Source of the DNA: CALJFL01 sp039964455
Lineage (GTDB): Bacteria > Pseudomonadota > Gammaproteobacteria > Pseudomonadales > Halieaceae
Direction of reading: 5' to 3'
Assembly: GCA_039964455.1 (NCBI GenBank)
Contig: JBDVXK010000025.1
Span: forward strand, 186,001 to 250,000
DNA: 64,000 bases
Shown: positions 36,107 through 45,600 of the stretch, piece by piece
Position numbering within the stretch: position 1 is the first letter of the stretch
Layout: each line of letters begins with the position of its first letter
The notes under the pieces: model-generated
The model's input: the letters and a program-made list of their open reading frames with translations, nothing else
Told to the model about the DNA's origin: nothing
Database searches by the model: none
Translations under genes and position numbers: made by a program

Positions 36107-37282
36107 TCAATAGGATTTGGGCAGGCCCAGTACGTGTTCGCCAATGTAGTTCAGGGTCATTTGCTGTGTGAGTGGCGCCAAGCGAAATAACTGTGCCTCT
36201 CGCCACCAGCGCTCCTGGTGGTATTCACGGGCAAACCCGGCTCCGCCGTAAGTCTGCATCGAGTGATAGCAAGCCTCTATGCAAGACTCCACCGCCACAT
36301 ACTTCGCCACGTTGGCCAGATCACTGGCCTCTTTGGACGTAGAGTCCCTGTCATTCAGGGTTGCGGCTTTCAAAACAGCCAACCAGGCAGACTCCACCTT
36401 TGCGTGGGCTGCCGCCAGTGGGTGTTGAACCCCCTGATGTGCGCCTATGGGCGTAGAGAATACATTTCGCTCGTTGGCATATTGCACTGCCCTGGAAAGC
36501 GCAAGGCGCGCAGTACCTACGGCGCCCGCGGCGATCAATACTCTCTCCGGATTCAGGGTGCCCAAGAGACTATAGAAGCCTTTCCCTTCCTCTCCCAAAA
36601 GACAATTTTCGTGAATACGCAGATTCTCGATAAATACAGTATTGGATTTGTAGTAATTGAAACCGTGCTTGGGGATGGGCGTGTAGGTAATAGCTGCCTG
36701 CGGCAGGTCTATCAGGAACAATGAAATTCCGCCCGCCTTGCTTTTGCCTTCCTGTGGCTTACTGGTTCGCGCCACCAGTAATAAGGCATCCGAGTTTTCA
36801 ATATTGGTTATAAACCACTTGCCCCCATTGATCACAAACTCGTCACCGTCGCGCTGGGCAAAGGTTGTGATGTTCATGGAATTTGTGCCTGCATCTGGCT
36901 CCGACAAGGCGAATGCACATATCTTTGCTCCTGCGGCCATATCCGGCAGGTATTTCGTTTTCTGCTCATCGCTACCATGGTGAAGAATGGACAAATTGCC
37001 CAGCAAACCAAAGAGATAACCCAGTGCAGGACCACCACCGCCGCCGCCTCGGCAAAGTGCTTCCATGGCTACCGCCAACTCAGTCAAACCCAGGCCCATA
37101 CCGCCATACGATTCAGGCACAGGCAAGCCAAAGAAACCCTGGGCACCAATCTCCGCGATAAACTCAGCCGGATACTCGCTGTTGTCGTCCTTATGCATCC
37201 AGTACTCTGGATCGAAGCGAGCAGAAATCTGCGCGGCCGTTTCAGCCATCATCTGCTGCTCAAGTGACAAGTCAAAATCCAT
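36107..37282 (-). CDS. Acyl-CoA dehydrogenase (helix-G glutamate type)
   Basis: 391 residues. FAD loop FALSEPDAGTNSMNI, strand FVINGGKWFITNI, C-terminal QTYGGAGFAREYHQERWW. The C-terminal EGT catalytic motif is replaced by LAPLTQQM. A Glu in LNPERVLIAAG lies at the helix-G position used by isovaleryl/long-chain dehydrogenases, so catalysis is still plausible. A glycine run (RGGGGGGPALG, six consecutive Gly) is unusual. It is 11 bases downstream of another dehydrogenase of a different subtype; adjacent unequal pairs in steroid pathways form heteromers. Closely related to the gene at 12225-13382. Confidence 0.88.
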   Translation of the reverse strand: MDFDLSLEQQMMAETAAQISARFDPEYWMHKDDNSEYPAEFIAEIGAQGFFGLPVPESYGGMGLGLTELAVAMEALCRGGGGGGPALGYLFGLLGNLSILHHGSDEQKTKYLPDMAAGAKICAFALSEPDAGTNSMNITTFAQRDGDEFVINGGKWFITNIENSDALLLVARTSKPQEGKSKAGGISLFLIDLPQAAITYTPIPKHGFNYYKSNTVFIENLRIHENCLLGEEGKGFYSLLGTLNPERVLIAAGAVGTARLALSRAVQYANERNVFSTPIGAHQGVQHPLAAAHAKVESAWLAVLKAATLNDRDSTSKEASDLANVAKYVAVESCIEACYHSMQTYGGAGFAREYHQERWWREAQLFRLAPLTQQMTLNYIGEHVLGLPKSY

Positions 37283-37293
37283 CTACTGCTCTC

Positions 37294-38439
37294 CTAGAAG
37301 GCGTCGATTCCGGTCAGAGAACGACCGATCGCCAGCTTCTGTATTTCGTTAGTACCCTCAGTCACCATAAAAGGACGCACCGAGCGGTACATATACTCGA
37401 TCGGAAACTCGCGAGTGATGCCATTGCCACCATGAATTTGCATGGCTTCGGCTACGACTTCACAGGCCAGCTCGGTACCAAACCACTTAGACATCGCGCT
37501 GAAGACGTCAGAGCGTTCATTATTGTCGATCGCGCTAAGGGCCCTGTAGGACATCAGCTTACCTGCCTGCACCTTTGTTGCCATCTCTCCTAGCTTGGCT
37601 GAAATTAGCTGGTGACCAGCAATAGGCTTACCAAACTGCTCGCGATCCTTGGCATAAGTCACAGCTTCTTCAAGGGCGGCCTCGGCAATAGCCAATGCCA
37701 TCAGGCCCACTACCGGCCTGGAGCTGCTCAGCAGGGTCAACAGTGCCTTCATGGCCTTCCCCGGCTCCACCATCAGGTTAGAGGCTGGCACACGCACATC
37801 CTGGAAAAATACCTGGGCAGTGGACTGACTGTTCAAACCCATCTTTTCGATATTGCTTGTCTCATAGCCGTGGGCGCGGTCTACCAGAATCAAGCCAAGC
37901 CCGCCTACGGGGTCCTCATTAAAACGGGCCAACAAGAAAATAAAATCTGAGTACCCGCCACTGGATATCCACATCTTCTCACCGTTGATCACGTACTGAT
38001 CGCCATCGAGCTTCGCACGGCAATTCACGGCGGTTACCTGCGAGCCCGCACCTGGCTCGGACATACCCACGCAACCCAACTTATCGCCAGCAATTACTGG
38101 ATCAACGTATTGGTCACGCAGATGTGCGGGCACCAGCGGGAGCAACTTACCCACCGTCATCTGGATCAGGCTGGTGATAGCGATATCCGGCGACACTTTA
38201 GCCACCTCAAACTGCAACAACCCCATAGTGAGCGCATCAAGACCCAGGCCGCCCAGCTCTTTCGATGCAACACCCACCCCTACACCGAAGTCCAGAAGGC
38301 CTTTCTGAATTTCACGCATCTTCTCAGTGGGAATCAGCTGGTCGCGATATTCCTCCGCCAAGGGCTTGAGTTCATTCCGGGCGTACTTGCCCAGTGAATC
38401 GACGATCATTTGTTGCTCTTCGGTGAGCGAGAAATCCAT
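37294..38439 (-). CDS. Acyl-CoA dehydrogenase (EGT catalytic type)
   Basis: 381 residues. FAD loop GMSEPGAGSQVTAV, strand YVINGEKMWISSGG, QIHGGNGITREFPIEYMYR, and the C-terminal catalytic motif TEGTNEIQKLAIGRSL with the conserved Glu. This is the SCAD/BCAD-like type and introduces an alpha-beta double bond into an acyl-CoA, passing electrons to ETF. It is the first gene of the operon that continues with a second dehydrogenase, an aminotransferase and an acyl-CoA ligase. A terminator of the upstream receptor gene lies about 95 bases ahead of its start. Confidence 0.9.
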   Translation of the reverse strand: MDFSLTEEQQMIVDSLGKYARNELKPLAEEYRDQLIPTEKMREIQKGLLDFGVGVGVASKELGGLGLDALTMGLLQFEVAKVSPDIAITSLIQMTVGKLLPLVPAHLRDQYVDPVIAGDKLGCVGMSEPGAGSQVTAVNCRAKLDGDQYVINGEKMWISSGGYSDFIFLLARFNEDPVGGLGLILVDRAHGYETSNIEKMGLNSQSTAQVFFQDVRVPASNLMVEPGKAMKALLTLLSSSRPVVGLMALAIAEAALEEAVTYAKDREQFGKPIAGHQLISAKLGEMATKVQAGKLMSYRALSAIDNNERSDVFSAMSKWFGTELACEVVAEAMQIHGGNGITREFPIEYMYRSVRPFMVTEGTNEIQKLAIGRSLTGIDAF

Positions 38440-38534
38440 ATTTGCCTCTCTGTTACAAGCAGCGTCACTGACTTAGCTGCATATTATTTCCTGTAAGGTA
38501 AGTAACCCACGGTTGTAGGGACGATTACCAAGAC

Positions 38535-38570
38535 AAAAAAAAGGCATCTGGAAACTCCGAATGCCTTTCA
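38535..38570 (-). terminator. Intrinsic terminator of the TonB receptor gene
   Basis: AAAGGCAT (38541-38548) and ATGCCTTT (38562-38569) form an 8-bp stem. Reading the minus strand, the hairpin ends in a T-run (38543-38536). It lies 37 bases after the receptor stop codon. Confidence 0.8.
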
Positions 38571-38606
38571 GATTTAAAAGGGGCAGCAATATGCCCCGTT
38601 TGGCGC

Positions 38607-41042
38607 CTAAAATCGATAAACACCTTGCAGAGATACTGTACGAGGCATAGTCGGATAAACCAGATCGTTACCAAACAACGGCTGTCCGCCTACCCAAACC
38701 TCTTCTTCAGTGAGGTTTTGCCCTATAACAGTGAGGCTCCACTTGTCATCGCTGGCAGCAACGCCAACTCGACCAGACAGACGAGTCCAGGAATCCTGTT
38801 CCAACGTCGGCTCAAGCGAACCTTGAGTGGTATAGCCGTCGCTGAAAGCGACCGTCAGATTGGCGATAAAGTTCATGCTCGCGCCCATGGGGAACGTAAG
38901 ATCAGCATACACGCTGCCACTGTAATCGGCGGCAAAAGGCAGTGATTCACCTTTCAGATCACAACCGACTCCGCTAGCGGACACCTTGGTAGACTGAGAC
39001 CGGTTGCAGTCGGCATTATCATACTTGTCATACTCAGCATCCAGCCAGGCGACGTTACCGCCGAATAACAACCAGTCCGTGACCGCCATCCGACCGTCAA
39101 TCTCTATACCTTCACTGGTTGCTTCTCCGGCGTTACCAATATTCGTCACAATCCCACCCGTACTCACCTGACTGGTCTTGACCTGCAGATCCTCGTAGGT
39201 GGTGCTGAACGCAACGACATTAAGTTCGGCGCTTCCATCGAGGAAAAGGCCTTTCATGCCAATCTCAAAGGACTCGGCAGTTTCATCGTCATAAATAAGG
39301 CCATCGGCAGAAACAGAACCAGACGTAGCCACGCCCCCCGCCTTAGCACTTTCGGCGTATCTGGCGAAAAGCATAATATCGTCAGTGATATCCCACTCAA
39401 CCATGAGTTCAGGCATGGTGTTATCCGACGACACCGTACCACTTGTTGAACCCACCGCAGCTCCGGTAGCGTTAATAACTGAAAACCCCAGGGCAGGACC
39501 GATACTGCCATCCGGATTCTTCAGATAGACGCTAGAATTAGGCGTTGACCCCCGACGATCGTAATCCTTCTCCTCGTCCGAATAGCGCACTCCACCGGTG
39601 ACTCGAACAGCATCTGAAATATTCCAGGTCATGGATACGAAAGGCGACAGCAGTTCAGTGTCCTGCTCAAAGTCAGCTCCCAGAAGCTCATAAACTGGTG
39701 GAAGACCAAACGCATCAAGCACTACGGCTTCTGGCAAACCGAGGAAAATACCGAAGAACTTTCCAACATCGATAGTATTTGGCTGATCTGTATAAAGAGT
39801 CGCGTCGTGGTAATAGACTCCCGCGATCCATTCTATGGTGTTACCGATGGGAGAGGCTATGCGCAGTTCTGCACTGGTTTGATCGTACTCCTCGTAGTTC
39901 GTACCGAAGTAAATAGATTCCGCGGTGCCCCCAATATTTACAGCTGCATCATACTCGTAGTCGGAATAACCAAACAGACCCGTCAGCGTGTACTCTCCCA
40001 GCGCCCAGTCAAGAGACAGGCTTATATTATCGATTTCCTGGTCAGCGCCCAGCTTGTCACGATAGTTTCCACCACCTTGAATGGGGTCGTAAAGTTCTCT
40101 CATGAACAGGTCCTGAGCGTGGAACCCTTTATAATCAAATTTGTTGTTTTCACCGCCCGTGTCGTAAAGCGGTAACCCAGCGCCCCCTGCTATCGCATTC
40201 CACTGAGCGACCCTCGCATCAAACCCACCGGGTGCACCGGCGTCAAAGTCTCCCGGAAGATTAAGCTCACCGTTAACCAGTTCCGTTGTTTGACCTTCTT
40301 GGCTGGCATCGTTGTGCTCCCAGCGAAATTTTGCGACCAGATTGTCTGTAGGTTCCCAAACAAGGCTTAAGCGAGCAATATCGTGCTCTGATTCGCCGGA
40401 ATCACCGGCGATCGGATTATCCAACCACCCATCACCGCTATCTTTGGTTTCCAGCGCAAGACGCCAGCCAAGGCTATCGCCAAGAGAGCCTCCCGCTACA
40501 CCGCGAATCATATAGCCGCTGTATTCGGCTTCATACTCACCCGTGAGAGTCAGCTCAAACTCGTCCCCCGGGTTGTTTGTAGCACCGTGAATGCTAATTG
40601 CACCCGCGGTTGAGTTGAGTCCAAACAGTACTGCCTGCGGGCCGCGCAAGACCTCTACACGGTCTACATCAAAAAACGGCGAGCGAGTTTGCCTGTTACG
40701 GGGCATATAGATCCCGTCTTTAAAGGTGGCCACTGGGGTTTCAAAGCCCCGATCTTCACCTGAGCCTATACCGCGCATGGTAATAGAACTGACTGTCAAG
40801 GAATCACCAACGGTAAAATTCGGTACCGTGGACGCCATATCGCTAAGGTTGTCTATCCCCATATTATTTAACGTCTCACCGGTTATGGCCTGCACAGACA
40901 TGGGAATGTCCTGTGTGCTTTCAACACGCTTGGTAGCGGTAACCAAAACCTCTTCCAACTGCTGCGCTGCGGCGAAACTGGGGAGTGTGAGTGTTACTGC
41001 CGTGGCCAATAGCGTACGGCTAAACGGGTATCTGAGTTTCAT
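38607..41042 (-). CDS. TonB-dependent outer-membrane receptor
   Basis: 811 residues. Signal peptide with cleavage after about residue 26 (TLPSFAAA). A TonB-box-like EEVLVTATKR follows, then a plug domain (PNFTVGDSLTVSSITMRGI, VDRVEVLRGPQAVLFGLNST) and a 22-strand-type barrel ending in SLQGVYRF. The plug and barrel resemble the broad TonB receptor group found in compound-uptake clusters of marine Proteobacteria rather than a typed siderophore receptor. It has its own terminator and about 290 bases of upstream non-coding DNA. A hydrophobic or large organic substrate is likely from the neighbourhood, but this is inference. Confidence 0.92.
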   Translation of the reverse strand: MKLRYPFSRTLLATAVTLTLPSFAAAQQLEEVLVTATKRVESTQDIPMSVQAITGETLNNMGIDNLSDMASTVPNFTVGDSLTVSSITMRGIGSGEDRGFETPVATFKDGIYMPRNRQTRSPFFDVDRVEVLRGPQAVLFGLNSTAGAISIHGATNNPGDEFELTLTGEYEAEYSGYMIRGVAGGSLGDSLGWRLALETKDSGDGWLDNPIAGDSGESEHDIARLSLVWEPTDNLVAKFRWEHNDASQEGQTTELVNGELNLPGDFDAGAPGGFDARVAQWNAIAGGAGLPLYDTGGENNKFDYKGFHAQDLFMRELYDPIQGGGNYRDKLGADQEIDNISLSLDWALGEYTLTGLFGYSDYEYDAAVNIGGTAESIYFGTNYEEYDQTSAELRIASPIGNTIEWIAGVYYHDATLYTDQPNTIDVGKFFGIFLGLPEAVVLDAFGLPPVYELLGADFEQDTELLSPFVSMTWNISDAVRVTGGVRYSDEEKDYDRRGSTPNSSVYLKNPDGSIGPALGFSVINATGAAVGSTSGTVSSDNTMPELMVEWDITDDIMLFARYAESAKAGGVATSGSVSADGLIYDDETAESFEIGMKGLFLDGSAELNVVAFSTTYEDLQVKTSQVSTGGIVTNIGNAGEATSEGIEIDGRMAVTDWLLFGGNVAWLDAEYDKYDNADCNRSQSTKVSASGVGCDLKGESLPFAADYSGSVYADLTFPMGASMNFIANLTVAFSDGYTTQGSLEPTLEQDSWTRLSGRVGVAASDDKWSLTVIGQNLTEEEVWVGGQPLFGNDLVYPTMPRTVSLQGVYRF

Positions 41043-41331
41043 GTTATCGATCCTTTGAGTGATGAGCGTGACTCGTATTATTAGATTGCCGCCGAGCTAT
41101 TCGGCTCTGGTGACCCTAATCTACGACGCCTGATGGCCATGAAACATGTCAATTCGTGCAAGAGAAAAGTCACAAGACGATAAATTGGGAGAACTGGACG
41201 CCAGAGATTGTGAGATCGCCCCTCTCTAAACCGGCAGAAACACTGCAAATTGCAGCAAATCACGCCCCTAGATCGCTATTTGGCGGCCAATGAAGCCACT
41301 GCCGGCACCACCCGCCCCCCAGAAGGTAAAA

Positions 41332-42393
41332 TCACTCGTCCCAGGCGGGCTCTGGACGGGTGACACTAAACCTTGGCGCCGGCTGCGGGTGCCACTGACC
41401 GTCAACCTCCACATAGGCGTTTCTGGCGCGATTGTGCGGGTGATCCTGCACCTCCCCATAGGTAAGTACTGGCGCGAAGCAGGCATCTGTGCCCTCCAGC
41501 AGTTCACACCATTGTTGGCGTGACTGACTCGAAAACAGCTTCTGTAATTGCTCGATTTGTTGCGGCCACAGCCCCCTATCCCACTGGTCATGATTGCTGA
41601 ACAGTGGATGCTCCCCAAGGCCCAGCTTGTCTAACAGCACCGCATAGAACCTGGCCTCTACCGGGCACAGTGTCACGTAGCCGTCATCCGCACACCGGTA
41701 ACTGCGATTCCACGGCGCAGCTCCATCCATCCACTGCCCGCCTCTCTGGTCACTAATATGACCCGCCTGGTAAAAGCTTCGGGCAAAACTCGACAGATAT
41801 GCCAAGCCGTCTACAATCGCCGCATCCACCACCTGCCCTTGCCCCGTACGTTCTGCATGTAATAGTGCAGAGCTGATTCCCCAGGCCATCATCGCTGTAC
41901 CGCCAGCACAATCACCCAATAGCGTCGGTGGTGCCTGGGGTGGACTCCCGGACTCCCCAGAATGATATAGCGCGCCAGTCAGGGATATATAGTTGGGATC
42001 ATGGCCGGCAACCTGAGCGAGCGGCCCTTCCTGACCCCACCCCGTTAAACGGCCGAAGACCAGCCGTGGATTGCGCTGCAGGCAAACCTCAGGGCCCAGA
42101 CCCAGCTTTTCCATTACTCCGGGGCGAAAGCCCTCAATAAGTACATCTGCCCCGTCAATCAGCTCTAACAAAGAAGCAATATCGTCGGGGTCTTTAAGAT
42201 CAAGGGCGATAGAACTCTTGCCGCGCTTCATCATGTCTCGCTTTGAAACATGGAGGCTGGACTCTGCACTTGCCCCGCTTTTACGCTCCACCAGGCACAC
42301 CTCTGCTCCCATATCCGACATCATCATGCCGCACATGGGCACAGGGCCAATACCTGCCATCTCGATCACTTTGATGCCCACCAAAGGCCCCAT
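41332..42393 (-). CDS. CaiB/BaiF family CoA enzyme, alpha-methylacyl-CoA racemase-like
   Basis: 353 residues from the ATG at 42393 (a GTG directly before it is the other option). Family signs: VIEMAGIGPVPMCGMMMSDMG, the CoA-binding stretch KRGKSSIALDLKD, LIEGFRPGVMEKLGLG, and the racemase pair in AGHDPNYISLTGAL (His) and LGDCAGGTAMMAWG (Asp). The His/Asp pair favours AMACR-type racemases, which flip the 2-methyl centre of branched acyl-CoAs so that dehydrogenases can act, over CoA transferases. At about 353 residues it has the short AMACR length. It is transcribed away from the large ferredoxin oxidoreductase gene. Confidence 0.88.
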   Translation of the reverse strand: MGPLVGIKVIEMAGIGPVPMCGMMMSDMGAEVCLVERKSGASAESSLHVSKRDMMKRGKSSIALDLKDPDDIASLLELIDGADVLIEGFRPGVMEKLGLGPEVCLQRNPRLVFGRLTGWGQEGPLAQVAGHDPNYISLTGALYHSGESGSPPQAPPTLLGDCAGGTAMMAWGISSALLHAERTGQGQVVDAAIVDGLAYLSSFARSFYQAGHISDQRGGQWMDGAAPWNRSYRCADDGYVTLCPVEARFYAVLLDKLGLGEHPLFSNHDQWDRGLWPQQIEQLQKLFSSQSRQQWCELLEGTDACFAPVLTYGEVQDHPHNRARNAYVEVDGQWHPQPAPRFSVTRPEPAWDE

Positions 42394-42611
42394 CACCGTA
42401 TCTCCAATCGTTATCCGCTCAGTTGATGCAAACAGACTAGCACCGAACTATGTGCAAGCTGTGTCCTTTCGGGCAAGGTCACCTTCAACGCCTGGCCCTG
42501 TTAAAAAGAGTCTATCGGATGATCACCCCTTTGCCCGATTTGATATGAGCAGAAACCAAAGCCGTTGCTACTGTTAGCGACCATAACCGATATCACGCCG
42601 GAAACAGAGAT

Positions 42612-45600
42612 ATGGCCAAGCACAAGGTGACCCTGAAGGATCGATTTACCCAACACGAGGGTCGTATACATCTGCGCGGCAGTCAGGCCATGGTGCGCCT
42701 GATGATGGTGCAGCGGCTTCGAGATGAAGCAGCCGGGCTTAATACCGCCGGTTTCGTGTCAGGCTACCGCGGGTCGCCCATGACCGCCATAGATGAAGAG
42801 CTCTGGCGAGTCGAAGACCTCCTTGAGAAGCACCACACCAAGTTTTGGCCGGGCACCAATGAACATTTGGCCATGACGGCCGTCTGGGGCACCCAACAGG
42901 CGCACTACTACAACGACAGTAACTACGATGGCGTCTATTCCTTCTGGTACGGTAAAGGCCCGGGCCTCGATCAGGCGATGGACGCCTTGCGCCAGGGTAA
43001 CTGGCACGGAGCCGCAAAAAACGGTGGGGTCTTAATCGCTGCCGGCGACGATCACAACATGACCTCCACTATCAACGGCTATTCTTCTGAGTTACTTTTT
43101 GAAGACTTGTTCATGCCCGTTCTCTATCCGGCGGATATTCAGGAAGTATTGGATATGGGTCTGTACGGGATTGCCCTATCTCGTTTTTGTGGCGCCTGGG
43201 TCGGGTATAAATTACTACCGGAAACCATTGAGACATCTGCCTCTATTGATGGCGATATCAGTCGCGTAAAGATTGTTACACCCGATTTCGAATTCCCACC
43301 AGAAGGGGTGAACTCTTTTCTACAGGACTCGGTTTATATACAGGAAGCGCGTATACGCAACTTCCGACTTCCGGCAGCGCTGGCCTTTGCTCGCGCTAAC
43401 AAACTCAACTACGTCAGTCACCCATCAGACAACCCGCGCATTGGCATCGTTACCATGGGCAAAAGCTGGCGTGATGTGCGCCAGGCCCTCGTAGACCTGG
43501 GCATTAGCGAACAGCAGGCTGCAGACCTGGGTATTACCATTCTTAAGGTCGGCATGCCCTTTCCCGCTGACCTGGAAACCTATGCTGAGTTCGCTCGCGG
43601 CCTGGAAGAAGTACTGGTGGTCGAAGAAAAGCGCGACCTGCTCGAAGACGGCATGCGCAAGGCCTGTTACGACCTTCCCGCGGATCTGCGCCCACGAATT
43701 GTTGGTCGTAAAGACGAAAAAGGTGCACCGCTACTCGATAACAGCAAAACCATTTCTGCCGATGAAATCGCCCTGGCTATTGCCAGTCGCATTCATGGGT
43801 TTCACCAGAGTGAGTGGATGCAAGCTCGGGTAAACCGACTGGGAAGCTTCACGGAACGTTCGGCTGGATTGCCGGCCTTGAATATGCAGCGTACACCCTA
43901 CTTCTGTTCAGGATGTCCACACAACACATCTACCCGAATTCCCGATGGCAGCCGTGGTGTCGGCGGCGTGGGCTGCCACTATATGGTCACCTGGATGGAT
44001 CGGGAAACTTACACCTTCTGCCAGATGGGTGGCGAGGGTGTCGCATGGATTGGGCAGCAGCCCTTCGTAAAAACCGATCACGTCTTTCAAAACCTTGGCG
44101 ACGGCACCTACTTTCACTCGGGTTCCCACGCCATCAGGGCTGCTGTGGCGGCTGGCATCAACATCACCTATAAAATTCTCTACAACGATGCCGTTGCGAT
44201 GACCGGCGGCCAACCCGTGGACGGCACGCTGAAGGTAGATCAAATCAGCAGGCAGGTGCGCAATGAAGGCATCCAGCGTATCGCAGTGGTGACAGATGAG
44301 CCCGAAAAATATAACTCCGGTATAAGCTTCGCCGGCGGAACCACCGTTCATCACCGCAAGGAACTGGATGAGGTACAGCGAGAGCTGCGCGAAGTAAAGG
44401 GCGTCTCAGTGCTTATCTACGACCAAACCTGCGCCTCTGAGAAACGCCGCCGGCGCAAGCGCGGCAAGTTCCCCGATCCCGCCAAACGTTATTTCATCAA
44501 CGACCGTGTGTGTGAAGGCTGTGGTGATTGTGGTGTTCAATCCAACTGCGTATCGATACAACCACTGGAAACTGACTTTGGCCGCAAACGAAAAATCGAC
44601 CAGTCTTCCTGTAACAAGGATTACTCCTGTGTCGAGGGATTCTGTCCCAGCTTCGTAACCATCCAGGGAGGTCAGGTACGCAAGGCTTCCCGCGTGGCCA
44701 CTGATAAAATGGCGCCCAGGGCTGATGAGATTCCTGAGCCTACTTTTCCGGAGCTACCCGAAAACGGCAGTTACAGCTTGATGGTGACGGGTGTCGGTGG
44801 CACGGGCGTGGTAACAATCGGTGCATTGCTGGGCATGGCCGCCCATATCGAAGACATGGGCGTGTGCATTGTCGACCAGTTGGGTTTCGCCCAAAAAGGC
44901 GGGTCAGTAGTCACACATGTACGCCTGGCAAAAGATCAGGATCAAATCCACGCTTCCCGAGTGAACAGTGGGATGGCGGATGCATTCCTGGCCTGCGACA
45001 TGCTAGTCGCCGGCAGCGACAAAGTACTGGACTCACTGGATCCATCGAGAACAAAGGCCATCGTTAACACAGAGAAAAACTATACCGGTGACTTCACTCG
45101 CGACACCGAGCTAGCGTATCCCGCAGAAACTCTGGTAACCCGGCTGGAGGCCACTACCAGCGAAGCCGATCGTCAGATGTTTAATGCCTCACAAGTGGCC
45201 GTAAAGTTACTTGGCGATTCACTGGGCGCCAACCTCATGTTGACTGGCTTCGCATGGCAGCGAGGAATGATTCCTATAAGGAAAGAAGCCATTCTGGAAG
45301 CCATTGAGCTAAACGGCGTGGCCATCGACTGGAACAAGGAGGCCTTCGACTGGGGCCGCCGTCTGGCACACCAGCCAGAACTGATTAACAAGATCCTCAG
45401 GCCGGAAGACACCGTCCAACCACTAATATTCACTCCCACCACCGCGGCAGATTGGGTAGCGAAGTACAGCGACGAACTCACCGCATACCAGAATGAGAAT
45501 TACGCCGCACGCTACCGCAGTTTTACAGACAAGGTTATGGCGGCAGAAAACAATGCCGTTCCCGGAAAAGGCGAACTGGCCACTGCAGTGGCCAAAGCGG

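Noticed and set aside
35230..36171. 313-codon plus-strand open frame
   Set aside because: It lies antisense to the aminotransferase gene, has no family-like motifs, and is rich in His/Arg as expected of a shadow frame.
41043..41331. TTGACA-like and TTGCAC-like boxes upstream of the TonB receptor
   Set aside because: No -10 element at an acceptable distance was found, so no promoter is called. A short GCCGA/TCGGC repeat at 41091-41105 is too small to interpret.
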